Positions 46,596 through 54,420 are shown, counted from the first letter of the stretch. The stretch is 64,000 bases of DNA from JADLHS01 sp049840435 (GCA_049840435.1 JASGKY010000024.1:1-64000), one strand, 5' to 3'. Program-made: numbers and translations. The notes: generated by a model from the letters alone, not told the origin.

Positions 46596-46964
46596 TCACG
46601 GCTTGACGGCCGCCCGCACGGCAGCGCCGACAATATCGGCAATGCCGCTGGTGGCGTTGGTGGACGAAACTTCCTCGCTGAGTCCAGAGACGCCAACGCT
46701 CGATGTCTTGCCGGCGCTGGCCCGGATTTTATCAACGACAGTCTTTGCGTCACCAAAGGCGAAGATCGAACTACGCGCAGTGGTGACGCTCACAACGCCG
46801 TTGGTTTGCGTCGTGGAAGTGGTGGCGGTCTGCGTGACTGCAGCACAACCGGAAAGGAAGAGCGCCGCGAACATCAGCAGGCTGAGTGCGATCACGGCGC
46901 GGAGGATGTGGAGGAGCCGGGGCGGTTGGTGCGCGCTGAAAGCACGCGGGGAGATTGTAGTCAT
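46596..46964 (-). CDS. Prophage lipoprotein
   Basis: 122 residues with a TM/signal segment and lipobox (ALSLLMFAALFLSGC). The mature part is Ser/Thr/Ala-rich with repeated VSGLSEEVSSTNATSGIADI-like text. It could be an envelope-modifying, exclusion or spanin-like lysis lipoprotein; its place last in the structural operon, next to the small membrane protein at 46961, fits a lysis pair. That role is inference. Confidence 0.65.
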   Translation of the reverse strand: MTTISPRAFSAHQPPRLLHILRAVIALSLLMFAALFLSGCAAVTQTATTSTTQTNGVVSVTTARSSIFAFGDAKTVVDKIRASAGKTSSVGVSGLSEEVSSTNATSGIADIVGAAVRAAVKP

Positions 46965-47167
46965 GACTTTTGTGAAATTCGTTGGGTGCCGAAGTAGTAA
47001 CTGACGGCCGCAATGCTGAGTGAGTAAAGCGGCTCTTTGACTTCCAGCTTCATCAGCGTGGCGACGCAGATCGTGACAATCATCGTCGTGACAGCGACAC
47101 CCCGCACGCTGAGGCCAAGCCGGCCCATCAGCGAAGTGTTGGAGATCATCGTGGTGTCGTCGTTCAC
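46961..47167 (-). CDS. Small two-TM membrane protein (holin-like)
   Basis: 68 residues with two hydrophobic segments (GVAVTTMIVTICVATLM and YSLSIAAVSYYFG) separated by a short charged turn and a polar C-terminus. Size and topology resemble class II holins. It overlaps both neighbours by 4 bases (ATGA type). Holin function is a guess from topology and from the adjacent lipoprotein. Confidence 0.6.
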   Translation of the reverse strand: MNDDTTMISNTSLMGRLGLSVRGVAVTTMIVTICVATLMKLEVKEPLYSLSIAAVSYYFGTQRISQKS

Positions 47168-47586
47168 GCGAGTTTTTTACGGATCGCTTTCATGCCAGGG
47201 AAGCCAAGCCAGGCCCAGATGCCCAGGGTGGCGACAGCCCAGGCCCACAGTGGAATGCCGAGCAGGATCGCACTGATAGCCTGGCCAACGAATTTAAACA
47301 CGCCAGAGACGAAACCAGTGATGTTGCCAGCGCCTTCCTTCAGTCCTTCGTCGAACGCTTCGCCAATCTGCGCGTCCACGTTGCCCGTCGCGCCGGTTTC
47401 GAGATGGCCGCCCACGGCGAGGTAGGCAGCATCAGCGGCCGCCTGGCCGCGTTGAGCTTTGATCTTCTCGTACAGCCGTCCGCCGGGCGCGTAGTCGCGC
47501 TGGTTCATGTCGGCGAGCTGAGAATCAGCCTGGTCGCCGGTGGTCTGGAGTTCGGACGATCCGAACAGTGATCCGATTAAGCTCAT
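47164..47586 (-). CDS. Prophage virion-membrane-type protein
   Basis: 140 residues. The polar N-terminal half (QTTGDQADSQLADMNQRDYAPGGRLYEKI) is followed by an amphipathic segment and a C-terminal TM helix (ISAILLGIPLWAWAVATLGIWAWLGF) with a basic tail. This tail-anchored layout recurs in the miniproteins near the capsid gene and suits proteins of an internal virion membrane. Overlaps the spike gene stop and the holin-like gene start by 4 bases each. Confidence 0.65.
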   Translation of the reverse strand: MSLIGSLFGSSELQTTGDQADSQLADMNQRDYAPGGRLYEKIKAQRGQAAADAAYLAVGGHLETGATGNVDAQIGEAFDEGLKEGAGNITGFVSGVFKFVGQAISAILLGIPLWAWAVATLGIWAWLGFPGMKAIRKKLA

Positions 47587-48949
47587 TGCGCTTGAACGGT
47601 TGCGGTGTAGTCAATGCGGCCGCCCGTCGTGACGCCGGTCGAATAGGTGATGGTGCAATTCGTGCGATTGCGGGCGCTGACGTAGTAGCTCGCCACCGGA
47701 TTGAAACTGTGGTTGAGCGTGAGCGAATAATTCGTGCTGGGGAGCGGCTTCGGAAAGATGATGCCGATGGAACTGGCCGACGCCGAAATGTTGGTGGTCC
47801 CGCCGATGCTGTAAAACGGATACACCCGACCGCCGCCGCTTGTTAGAATGCCTTGCGCCATGCCTGATCCGGTGAATTTCCAATCCTGAGCAGCGACATA
47901 AAGCTCACCCGAGATGGCCCGGACGAAGGTTGAATCCCCCTCTATTTTCTGCGAGCGCACCCACGCCACCACATTAGACAACCCAGCATTAACGTCGGTA
48001 TCAATTACAGTCTTGCCAGTCTTCCCTTTGACCTTGAGCACATCCCAATACCATTTGCCAGAGCCATAACACGAGATCGCCACACCGACGGACGTGTCAG
48101 CAGCATAGCCCGCGTCAATTTCCGAAGCGTATAACCAGCCGCGAGTTTCAGACGACTCCACCGCCCCATAGCAAGTCCCCTTGATGAAACCGGAGCGGAT
48201 TTCGACATCGTTCGTAATGGTGGTGCCGGTGGAAACCCACTTCCACGCGTAATCTTCACCGGAGAGCCACGGCACGCGCACAACATGGTTTCCTTTGCTG
48301 GTATAGAGGCCCGTCGTGATCGTGTAAAAATCGGCAATGCCAACGGAATAAAAAAGCCCGTGCAGCCGGTTGGTAATCTCGACGAGCGTCACATCCGAAG
48401 CCCCGTCCAACAATGCCAGAATGTCCATGGATCCAACCGATGACATTCTTGTCCCGGAAACCCGACCACCTTTCAACGTGAGGCGGGAGGCGGCATTGGT
48501 TTGCACAATGACGCCACGCGTACCGAATTTGGGTCGAACAATTCCGCGACTTCGTCATAGACCGAGACGTTTGTGTAGCCGACGAAAACAATATCGCCGG
48601 GCCACTCGATGATATTCGTCGTCGCGCCCGTCGGCCGATCGTCGAAGATGCCCCAGCCGGCTTCATTGGTGGAGGTCTGGATGTAGAGGATGTTTGCGCC
48701 CGGCTCGCCGTAATAGTTCACCCCTTTTTTAAGCAGGTTGTTTTCGGCATACGTGCCAGGCATGACGTGGATCGTCTGGCCGGCGGTTGCCACGGCCTTT
48801 GCTTTTGCCAGCGTCAGATAGGGGGCGGTGAGCGTCCCGCTCCCGCGTGTGTCGCTGCCAATTTTGGCCACCCAGATTTTGCTGGGCAGTGAGGCAAACG
48901 CCCCGAAGCCCATGCCGAGAATGGAAATTAAAACGAAAAGCTTTTTCAT
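47583..48949 (-). CDS. Exported beta-helix spike/adhesin-like protein (one frameshift)
   Basis: About 455 residues after joining two frames. The start (MKKLFVLISILGMGFGAFAS) is a signal peptide; then come DUF1565/pectate-lyase-like rungs (GSDTRGSGTLTAPYLTLAKA, TIHVMPGTYAENNLLKKGV), a parallel beta-helix, and a C-terminal region with NPVASYYVSARNRTNC and a beta-rich end. Frames join at 48527-48533, where the coding strand reads C CCA AAT, a canonical -1 slippery heptamer; a missing C in the assembly would explain it as well. It probably binds or degrades host surface glycan. A signal peptide is odd for a virion protein and suggests export before assembly. Its ATG overlaps the preceding stop. 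Confidence 0.75.
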
Positions 48950-49377
48950 AGGACGATTGCAACCCAGCCAGTGGTGCCGCTGGTGTTCGGATTGAGATAA
49001 ACGGCGTTGGTAGCAGGATCGAAAGCCCACTGCCCATCGGCCGCGCTGAGGACGCCTTCAGGATCACCAGTCGTCTCTTGGATGCCGCCACCGATGCCGG
49101 TCGAAGAATTGTTGCCGCCGGTTTGAATGCCGACGCCGTGGACAAATGTCGCCGTGCCGGCCGCGCCGGCGACGATCGTCACCTTGTCGAACACGAGCGG
49201 CCAGGGCGCTTCAAATTTGTCGCCGGCGTCCACCGTGATCGGTTTCCCGTCGCCGAATTGGATCGTCACGCTGCCGCTGACCGTCTTGAAGCGAATGGAG
49301 CCACAATGCAGGAGTTCCCGCGGCTGGGAGTTGTCCACGGTGGACTGGCCGAAAAATGGTTTAAGCGGAATGCTCAT
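48946..49377 (-). CDS. Hypothetical prophage structural protein
   Basis: 143 residues, beta-rich (SIRFKTVSGSVTIQFGDGKPITV, FDKVTIVAGAAGTATFVHGVG), ending in a Gly/Asn-rich part with VYLNPNTSGTTGWVAIVL. It could be a vertex or spike-base protein. It is coupled to the genes on both sides (one-base and 4-base overlaps). No family recognised. Confidence 0.65.
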   Translation of the reverse strand: MSIPLKPFFGQSTVDNSQPRELLHCGSIRFKTVSGSVTIQFGDGKPITVDAGDKFEAPWPLVFDKVTIVAGAAGTATFVHGVGIQTGGNNSSTGIGGGIQETTGDPEGVLSAADGQWAFDPATNAVYLNPNTSGTTGWVAIVL

Positions 49378-49751
49378 TAGCGGTCGGGTTTTTTGTAAAA
49401 GACGGCAATCGCGAAGGACGCGGCCGTGTAGAATCCAAAGTTCTCCGCGCTGATCTTGAGCCGTTGCTCCGTCTCCAAGTCGTACGCGCGATTGTCAATG
49501 AACAGCCGGCGGATCAGCGTATTGTTTTCATCGAGTAAATTGAGCCAGGGGTAACTGGGGATGCTGACGGTGGCGTTGAACGGGTCAATGTCCTGGATGA
49601 TAACGCGGACTTGTTTGTTATACTCCACGTCGCCCGATCGGCGGTGCTCGTTGGGGATCACCGAACAATTCACCGCGCCACACGTGCCGGTGTAGCCGAC
49701 GAAATACGTCGGCGTTGGATCAGCGATCACGCGTTGACGCTCATCCGCCAC
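49377..49751 (-). CDS. Hypothetical prophage structural protein, possible penton
   Basis: 124 residues of mainly beta strands (VRVIIQDIDPFNATVSIP, LIRRLFIDNRAYDLETEQ, FGFYTAASFAIAVFYKK). Size and strand pattern would fit a single-jelly-roll vertex (penton) protein, which DJR viruses need, but I have no motif to prove it. It overlaps the TM protein gene by 11 bases. Confidence 0.6.
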   Translation of the reverse strand: MADERQRVIADPTPTYFVGYTGTCGAVNCSVIPNEHRRSGDVEYNKQVRVIIQDIDPFNATVSIPSYPWLNLLDENNTLIRRLFIDNRAYDLETEQRLKISAENFGFYTAASFAIAVFYKKPDR

Positions 49752-50211
49752 GTTTGCCTCCCAGGAGAATTGCCGCCAGGCCGGCGATCACAAATCCGAC
49801 GATCCACAGGATCGTGTTGTCGCGAGCCGATTCACCGTTGGTCTGTTTGCTTAATGCCAGGTCTTGCAGGCCGGCCACGACGTCGGTCACTTGCGCCTGG
49901 GCTGCGTCGCTCTGTTGCTTCACCAGGCTGGAGATGCTGCCCGTGGTATCCGCCAGCAGATTGCTCACGTCCGCCGCGCCCAGGCCGTAGGTGATCGTGC
50001 CTGTGTTCGTGGAGTTCAGGAGCGAATTAGTGGCGAGCGTGCCGACTTCGGTGCTGCCGATCTTGGTCGTGGAGAGCAAGCCGCCGGCGACATTGATCGA
50101 ACTGTCTTTTCCGCCGGCACCGCCCGCACCGATGTTCATGCCGTCGTCACTGACGCCGGTTTGCGAAGCGCTGACGGAAGTCGTTTTATCGCCTGATCCA
50201 AAGAAACCCAT
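49741..50211 (-). CDS. Prophage protein with C-terminal TM anchor
   Basis: 156 residues. The long N-terminal part is Gly/Ser/Thr-rich and then helical (VSNLLADTTGSISSLVKQQSD), followed by a C-terminal TM helix (ILWIVGFVIAGLAAILLGG) and a basic end KRGG. It is the largest of the tail-anchored proteins and may link the virion membrane to the capsid. Genes are tightly packed: the next upstream stop is 3 bases away. Confidence 0.65.
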   Translation of the reverse strand: MGFFGSGDKTTSVSASQTGVSDDGMNIGAGGAGGKDSSINVAGGLLSTTKIGSTEVGTLATNSLLNSTNTGTITYGLGAADVSNLLADTTGSISSLVKQQSDAAQAQVTDVVAGLQDLALSKQTNGESARDNTILWIVGFVIAGLAAILLGGKRGG

Positions 50212-50214
50212 AGG

Positions 50215-50388
50215 TCAGTTGGAAAAGAAAAGTTTTTTGATTACCCACGCGCCGCCCAGTGCGGCCACGATGATCCAGACCCATGAAGGGATTTTGAGCC
50301 CGCCGCCGACGTTGAAGCCGGACATGTCGAGCTGGACCGCCTGGCTGGCGCTTTCGCTCGTGGATTGGGAGTAGGAGTCTTGGCCCAT
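50215..50388 (-). CDS. 57-residue single-TM prophage protein
   Basis: Reads MGQDSYSQSTSESASQAVQL, then GGGLKIPSWVWIIVAALGG and a basic end VIKKLFFSN. A polar N-terminus and one C-terminal TM helix repeat the layout of its neighbours. It fits exactly between the gene ending at 50391 and the one starting at 50211. Confidence 0.65.
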   Translation of the reverse strand: MGQDSYSQSTSESASQAVQLDMSGFNVGGGLKIPSWVWIIVAALGGAWVIKKLFFSN

Positions 50389-50390
50389 AT

Positions 50391-50549
50391 TTATTTTTTG
50401 GAAAACCAGGCGAGCAAGCCGATCCCACCGAGGACGGCGGCGACAATCGCCACGATCGCCCAGGGGCTTTGCACCGCTTTGGGATTAAAGGTTATTGCCC
50501 CCGTGCCACTGATGGCCTGACTCGCTGCGCTGCTGCCTCCGCCGGACAT
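50391..50549 (-). CDS. 52-residue single-TM prophage protein
   Basis: Starts MSGGGSSAASQAISGTGAIT with AGGA placed before the ATG, and ends with the TM helix PWAIVAIVAAVLGGIGLLAWF plus SKK. It is another tail-anchored miniprotein, probably a virion membrane component. Confidence 0.65.
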   Translation of the reverse strand: MSGGGSSAASQAISGTGAITFNPKAVQSPWAIVAIVAAVLGGIGLLAWFSKK

Positions 50550-50656
50550 ATCATTTTCCTTTTCGCTTTTTCGGCGGCTTTCGGGCACGGGTTGAAGCCA
50601 GGCTTCAGCTCCCGCACCTTCAGCACGTCAATTTTCTGCGGACTGGTGAACGGCAT
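50492..50656 (-). CDS. Possible 54-residue basic prophage protein
   Basis: The ATG overlaps the stop of the previous gene as TAATG. The product is basic (ELKPGFNPCPKAAEKAKRK) and its 3' part overlaps the next gene by 58 bases in another frame. The coupling supports it; the overlap makes it uncertain. Confidence 0.4.
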   Translation of the reverse strand: MPFTSPQKIDVLKVRELKPGFNPCPKAAEKAKRKMICPAEAAAQRVRPSVARGQ

Positions 50657-50913
50657 TACTCTTTCCAGAAGTAAATGGCCGCGCCGATCGCCGCCACGAT
50701 GGCCGCGCCGATCGCCCAGGGCTTCCAGTTGAACGGTTGCTTGACCGGAGCGGCCGCCGCGACGTCGGCCGCCGTTTGTGGCGTGGCGTTGCGGGCGCCG
50801 GTCGTAGTCTTGCCCGTGAGCGTCTGTTCCGCCGACTTGTACGTGTCGTAGCCAGATTTTAGGAGGTCGCTGGCTTCTGTGGCGGCGTCGGTGAGGTCGG
50901 AGAATTTGAACAT
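50656..50913 (-). CDS. 85-residue tail-anchored prophage protein
   Basis: A helical N-terminus (DLTDAATEASDLLKSGYDTY), an Ala/Thr-rich linker, and a C-terminal TM helix (PWAIGAAIVAAIGAAIYFW) ending in KE. It lies directly downstream of the capsid gene, where PRD1- and PM2-type viruses keep membrane proteins. Confidence 0.68.
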   Translation of the reverse strand: MFKFSDLTDAATEASDLLKSGYDTYKSAEQTLTGKTTTGARNATPQTAADVAAAAPVKQPFNWKPWAIGAAIVAAIGAAIYFWKE

Positions 50914-50977
50914 AGTGAGCCTTTACAAAAACGGCACACGGGGTTGCGCCCGTGTGCCATCAGGGACTTGGCGCGGG

Positions 50978-51848
50978 TTATTCGAGCGGGCCGTAGCGTT
51001 GCACGAGGAACGTCACCGTGCCCGACATGGCGCTGGCAGCTTCCACCGTCAGCGTGAATTCCTTCGCCCCGGTCAACAGCAGGGAGCTGTTCAGCAGGTC
51101 GTCGTGATCGAACACCAGGTCAAACACACTAGCCGTGCGGCCGGAGGCCGTGGGCGTCATGTCGTTATTCGACAGGAGCGCGAAGTTCGCCGACTTCGTG
51201 AGTTCGCGCACGATCTGACCGTCACGCCGGACCGTGACGATCGTCGCCGCGTTGCTACCGCCGCTGTCGGGGTAGAGGCTGATCTGTTGGAGCAGACTCT
51301 TTTTGTCGATCGTCGTAATGTCGAACGACGTGCCGGCGGCCGCCACTTGTTGCCGGCGCATGGTGACATACCACGGAGTCGCCCCAGCGGCGGGTTGGAA
51401 CTGGTCAATCACCGCAGACGCGACGAGCGTCGGCGTGCTGGCCGTGGAGAGGTCCACTTCAATGCGGAAGCTCTTGAAGTCTTTCGTCACCCACGGCAAG
51501 CCCGTCCTGGCTGGCCGAATCTTTCCGCCACGGTTCAGCGAAATAGATCGGGAGGCTGACGCCTGGCGCAGTGTTCGGGACGCCCTGACAATCGAACGTG
51601 GTCCCGTTAAGGATGTTCAAATCGCGGAGCTGGACGCCGGAGAATACGCGTTGCACACGATCATTCACGAGCACGCGAATTTCGGTGATGTTCGCCATCG
51701 CCCCGGCAACGGTGTTCGTGCCGGACGCATAGCCGTGTTCAAGGATGATCGTGTGGTAACGGGGACCGACGGGGACATCGATGATGGCCGTCTTGGAAGC
51801 CGCGACGTTGGAGACGTTGCGGAGTTTGATCGGATATTTTTCTGCCAT
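50978..51848 (-). CDS. PM2 P2-like double-jelly-roll major capsid protein (one frameshift)
   Basis: Two overlapping frames make one protein of about 289 residues. The join is at 51497-51503, where dropping one G of GGG gives ASQDGLPWVTKDFKSFRIEV. The N-terminal domain (residues 1-105) shows KLRNVSNVAASKTAIIDVPV, GPRYHTIILEHG, ITEIRVLVNDRVQRVFSG and LRDLNILNG, the pattern of the viral coat protein P2 N-terminal domain. The second domain has FKSFRIEVDLS, TPWYVTMRRQQV and a closing EFTLTVEAASAMSGTVTFLV. From memory, PM2 P2 has a closely similar W..TMRR segment and is 269 residues in one chain, which argues for a single gene here. It would build a pseudo-hexameric trimeric capsomer. The gene is flanked by tail-anchored proteins. 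Confidence 0.85.
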
Positions 51849-51883
51849 AACAGGGAGGTGTGGAGGTGAGCTGTTGCGGGGGG

Positions 51884-52117
51884 TTACTTCACGTCGGTGA
51901 CGGCGAACGCAGCCACGGTCATTTCCTTCGTGTCCTTGTCCTTGCCGTATTTGATGGTGACTTCGCCGAGGGTCTGGTTGTCGCGCGACTCGCCGGCGAG
52001 CGCGGTGACGACGCCAGCGGTGGAGGTGCGTTTCGGGTTTGCTTTGTCGGTGTCGTCCCAGGTGTCGAAGGTGACTTTGCTACCGACTGCGAGAGGTTTG
52101 CCGTTGCCGGAAATCAT
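51884..52117 (-). CDS. Hypothetical small prophage protein
   Basis: 77 residues, soluble and beta-rich (AVGSKVTFDTWDDTDKANPK, EVTIKYGKDKDTKEMTVAAFAV), like a small SH3 or OB fold. It precedes the capsid gene by 35 bases and may be a minor capsid or assembly protein. The reading starts at an ATG at 52117. Confidence 0.6.
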   Translation of the reverse strand: MISGNGKPLAVGSKVTFDTWDDTDKANPKRTSTAGVVTALAGESRDNQTLGEVTIKYGKDKDTKEMTVAAFAVTDVK

Positions 52118-52153
52118 GGTGAGCAGGAGAGAGGGGTTGCGGTTGCTGGTGAG

Positions 52154-52288
52154 TTAGGAAGCCTTGGGGGTGAGCTTCGCGGTGGCCTTGGCGACGAGCG
52201 GAGACAGGAAGCTCCAGGCGATGAGGCCGCCGAGGACGATGAGAACGCCCGAAACAAATTCGTCGGCGCTAGGGAGGTATTTCTTCAT
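52154..52288 (-). CDS. 44-residue single-TM prophage protein
   Basis: Reads MKKYLPSADEFVSGVLIVLG, continuing GLIAWSFLSPLVAKATAKL and ending TPKAS: one TM helix with a basic C-terminus. It is the first gene of the leftward structural operon. Confidence 0.6.
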   Translation of the reverse strand: MKKYLPSADEFVSGVLIVLGGLIAWSFLSPLVAKATAKLTPKAS

Positions 52289-52602
52289 GGATGGGACTTG
52301 TTGGGTTGAGCCGGCGAAGGGGATTCGCCAGGCGCGGACTTTATGTCGGCTGCGTAGGTGGCGAGCGTCTGGAGCGATCAGCCGGAGACACCGGCCCGAA
52401 TCGTCGTCTGCTACGCCGCAGCGTTAAGCGATGGAACTAAACCACAGGCCCGGAATTTTGATATGTCCCAAAGTGTCCCAGGGGAAAGTGTCTCACGATT
52501 CTGCCAATGCCCGCTTGCGCGAAGGGCGCGAAAACAAATTCGAGTGTTCCAAGTTGTCCCACGTCGCCGGCTGGGCATCGCGTCTGCGAACAAAACGGGC
52601 AA
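52289..52602. promoter_or_regulatory. Divergent control region with TGTCCCA repeats
   Basis: About 310 bases between the leftward structural operon and the rightward gene set. It holds TGTCCCA or one-mismatch copies at 52464, 52474, 52489, 52545 and 52555, with two pairs spaced exactly 10 bases apart. This looks like an operator array on one face of the helix. No gene is supported here. Confidence 0.55.
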
Positions 52603-52974
52603 ATGCGAGTATTTCTAAACCAAACTTCCGACGGGGGCGGCGGTGCCGCGCCAGTGGTCAACGTACAGAACCCAGTAGCAGTGTCCCACGCCCCGCCCCC
52701 GTCCGATTCGTCGCCGTCGCCAAACGCGCCTGGAGCGCCGCCAGCGGCCGCCGCTGTGATTAACGGACCGGAGACAGAAGACACGATCCGGCTAAAGCGT
52801 GAGAACGCGGAGAAGGATCAGAAGATTGTCGAGCTGCAACAGACCGTGAAGGCTCGCGAGACGACGATCAGCGTCAACCAGGACAAACACGATCAATATC
52901 GAAAGCAGGTCGAAGCCGGCGAACCGGTGCCGGTGAAACCGGGCAGCACGGCCCGGCGGTTTTTGCGCCGCTAA
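52603..52974 (+). CDS. Pro/Ala-rich coiled-coil prophage protein
   Basis: 123 residues from the ATG at 52603. The N-terminal half is low complexity (PPPSDSSPSPNAPGAPPAAA); the C-terminal half is a coiled coil (DTIRLKRENAEKDQKIVELQ) ending in RRFLRR. It could be a scaffolding or membrane-bending accessory protein; no family is recognised. It is the first gene of the rightward set. Confidence 0.55.
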   Translation: MRVFLNQTSDGGGGAAPVVNVQNPVAVSHAPPPSDSSPSPNAPGAPPAAAAVINGPETEDTIRLKRENAEKDQKIVELQQTVKARETTISVNQDKHDQYRKQVEAGEPVPVKPGSTARRFLRR

Positions 52975-53065
52975 GAATAATTGCTACCGCCGCCGGGACG
53001 CTGGCTGCAAGTGCGCGGGATGCAAAGACCACGCAGACGGTAGCGAGAAACCATCATGAACACTT

Positions 53066-53140
53066 TGCAGGATACAGTTCGAGGAACTGGCCAGGCTCAT
53101 AACCTGGATCAGCGCGGTGCGACTCCGCGTCCTGCTACCA
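53066..53140 (+). tRNA. Prophage-encoded tRNA(CAT), Met or Ile2 type
   Basis: A full cloverleaf: acceptor TGCAGGA/TCCTGCT (first pair T-T mismatched), D stem CAGT/ACTG, anticodon stem CCAGG/CCTGG with loop CTCATAA (anticodon CAT at 53098-53100), T stem CGCGG/CCGCG with loop TGCGACT, and encoded ACCA end. The anticodon stem lacks the GGG/CCC of initiators, so it is elongator tRNA-Met or lysidine-modified tRNA-Ile. The T loop has G where T is normal. Confidence 0.75.
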
Positions 53141-53366
53141 CTTTGGTGAACGCTGCCAAATCCATGGTCCAGTCCGGGGCAGTCTCTGCCCTGGTCAATG
53201 AATGTAGCGTTCACCTGGTTGCACCCCGCGAACTGATGACGGGCCGCACCGCTGGCCACGGTGCGATACAACAGTCAGCGTTCAAAGCGCAGCGAGTTTG
53301 CAAGCTCGCGACGAAGCGGACGGTCGTCATGCCGTTTCGCCTGTCCCCATAACCCAAAACGAACTT

Positions 53367-54167
53367 GTGGCAGAAGATCCAAAAACTATTCCAGCGCCGG
53401 GCGCTAACGCCGGCGGAACAACTGGACGTCCACCAACTCCGCCAGTGGCGAGCGCACCGGCTGGAAACAAACCTTCAGCTCCTCCCGTTGTCGCTCATGT
53501 GCCGGCGAGCGCACCGAAGATCGGAGAACTCGGCTACAAGTTTGTTCACCCGGTTGAATCCGTGGAGGGACAAGACGAGCGCCGCAAACACGACACGTTG
53601 CGAAAAGCCGGCCGCCGCGAAGCCGCGAAAGCCGTCGCTGCTACGCTGGATCGCCCAGCGCCGTTGCCTCCAGTCACTACGCTGTTACCTGGTCAACCTA
53701 CGCCGCCGGCTGGTGATCCGAGTAGTGGTGTGCCTGGTCCAGCTCTTACGCCAGGCGATGAGCCGCCAGCGGTGCCATGGAAACCGGAATTGCTGACGGA
53801 CTTGGTTAGTGAACTGTTGGACGCCGCCGAGGAAGGGCGCGTCGGTCAATTCGTCGCGAAATGCGAGGAAGCCGGCATTACCGGGAAGCTGCTAAAGGAA
53901 ATCGAAACCGACGCACGATTCCCGAAGCTCGCCAAGATCATGCTCAAGCGTTCGCTGCCACGCCTGGCCGCGAAATGGTTGAACCGCTCCGGCGTGTCCG
54001 CTGAATACCAGGACGAGCTGGAAGTCGTCACCGCGTTGCTGCTGATGGTCCAGAGCGATCGGAAAAACTCTGCGAAGCTCGATGAGCTGATTGAACAGCG
54101 TCGCCAGGAAGCTAAGAAACGAGAAACACCCCCAACGCCGGCCGAGCCGGCACTAGTCCCCGCGTAA
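53367..54167 (+). CDS. Hypothetical prophage protein, Pro-rich with helical C-terminus
   Basis: About 266 residues from the GTG at 53367 (VAEDPKTIPAPGANAGG). A Pro/Ala-rich region with TTLLPGQPTPPAGDPSSGV text covers the first 150 residues. The last 110 are helical (LLTDLVSELLDAAEEGRVGQ, FPKLAKIMLKRSLPRLAAKW, ELDELIEQRRQEAKK-like end). No catalytic motif is seen. The start is uncertain because the frame is open upstream. It may be a structural or assembly protein of the packaging module. Confidence 0.6.
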   Translation: MAEDPKTIPAPGANAGGTTGRPPTPPVASAPAGNKPSAPPVVAHVPASAPKIGELGYKFVHPVESVEGQDERRKHDTLRKAGRREAAKAVAATLDRPAPLPPVTTLLPGQPTPPAGDPSSGVPGPALTPGDEPPAVPWKPELLTDLVSELLDAAEEGRVGQFVAKCEEAGITGKLLKEIETDARFPKLAKIMLKRSLPRLAAKWLNRSGVSAEYQDELEVVTALLLMVQSDRKNSAKLDELIEQRRQEAKKRETPPTPAEPALVPA

Positions 54168-54168
54168 A

Positions 54169-54420
54169 ATGAAAACTGAATACTCCGTCCCAACAACGAC
54201 GTTCACCCCTAAAGAGCTTTTCTCCGACAAAGCACCCCAGGGCGTTTACCGCTGCGAGCGTCACCCACAAGGCCGCGTCGTCAAAGTCCAGGGCGGGCTG
54301 ATCGGCTTCTTTCCTGACGGGGACATTCAAGTCCTCTCGAAAAAACAACAATGCTCTACGGACTGCAAATACACGATCGTGCGCGAGCAGATCAAAACGC
54401 AATTCGTCTCGCCAAACTAA
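54169..54420 (+). CDS. Hypothetical small prophage protein
   Basis: 83 residues, starting 1 base after the previous stop. It has paired Cys (VYRCERHPQG and CSTDCKYTIV) and a beta-like middle (VVKVQGGLIGFFPDGDIQVL). Function unknown. Tight spacing marks it as part of the rightward operon. Confidence 0.6.
   Translation: MKTEYSVPTTTFTPKELFSDKAPQGVYRCERHPQGRVVKVQGGLIGFFPDGDIQVLSKKQQCSTDCKYTIVREQIKTQFVSPN

Noticed and set aside
50978..51848. Two separate capsid proteins as in P23-77-like viruses
   Set aside because: There is no ribosome site or spacing for a second gene, the halves overlap out of frame, and the joined product matches PM2 P2 in motif order and length.
53056..53352. 98-codon open frame on the plus strand of the prophage
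   Set aside because: It overlaps the tRNA(CAT) cloverleaf, and the peptide text is what one gets by translating a tRNA.
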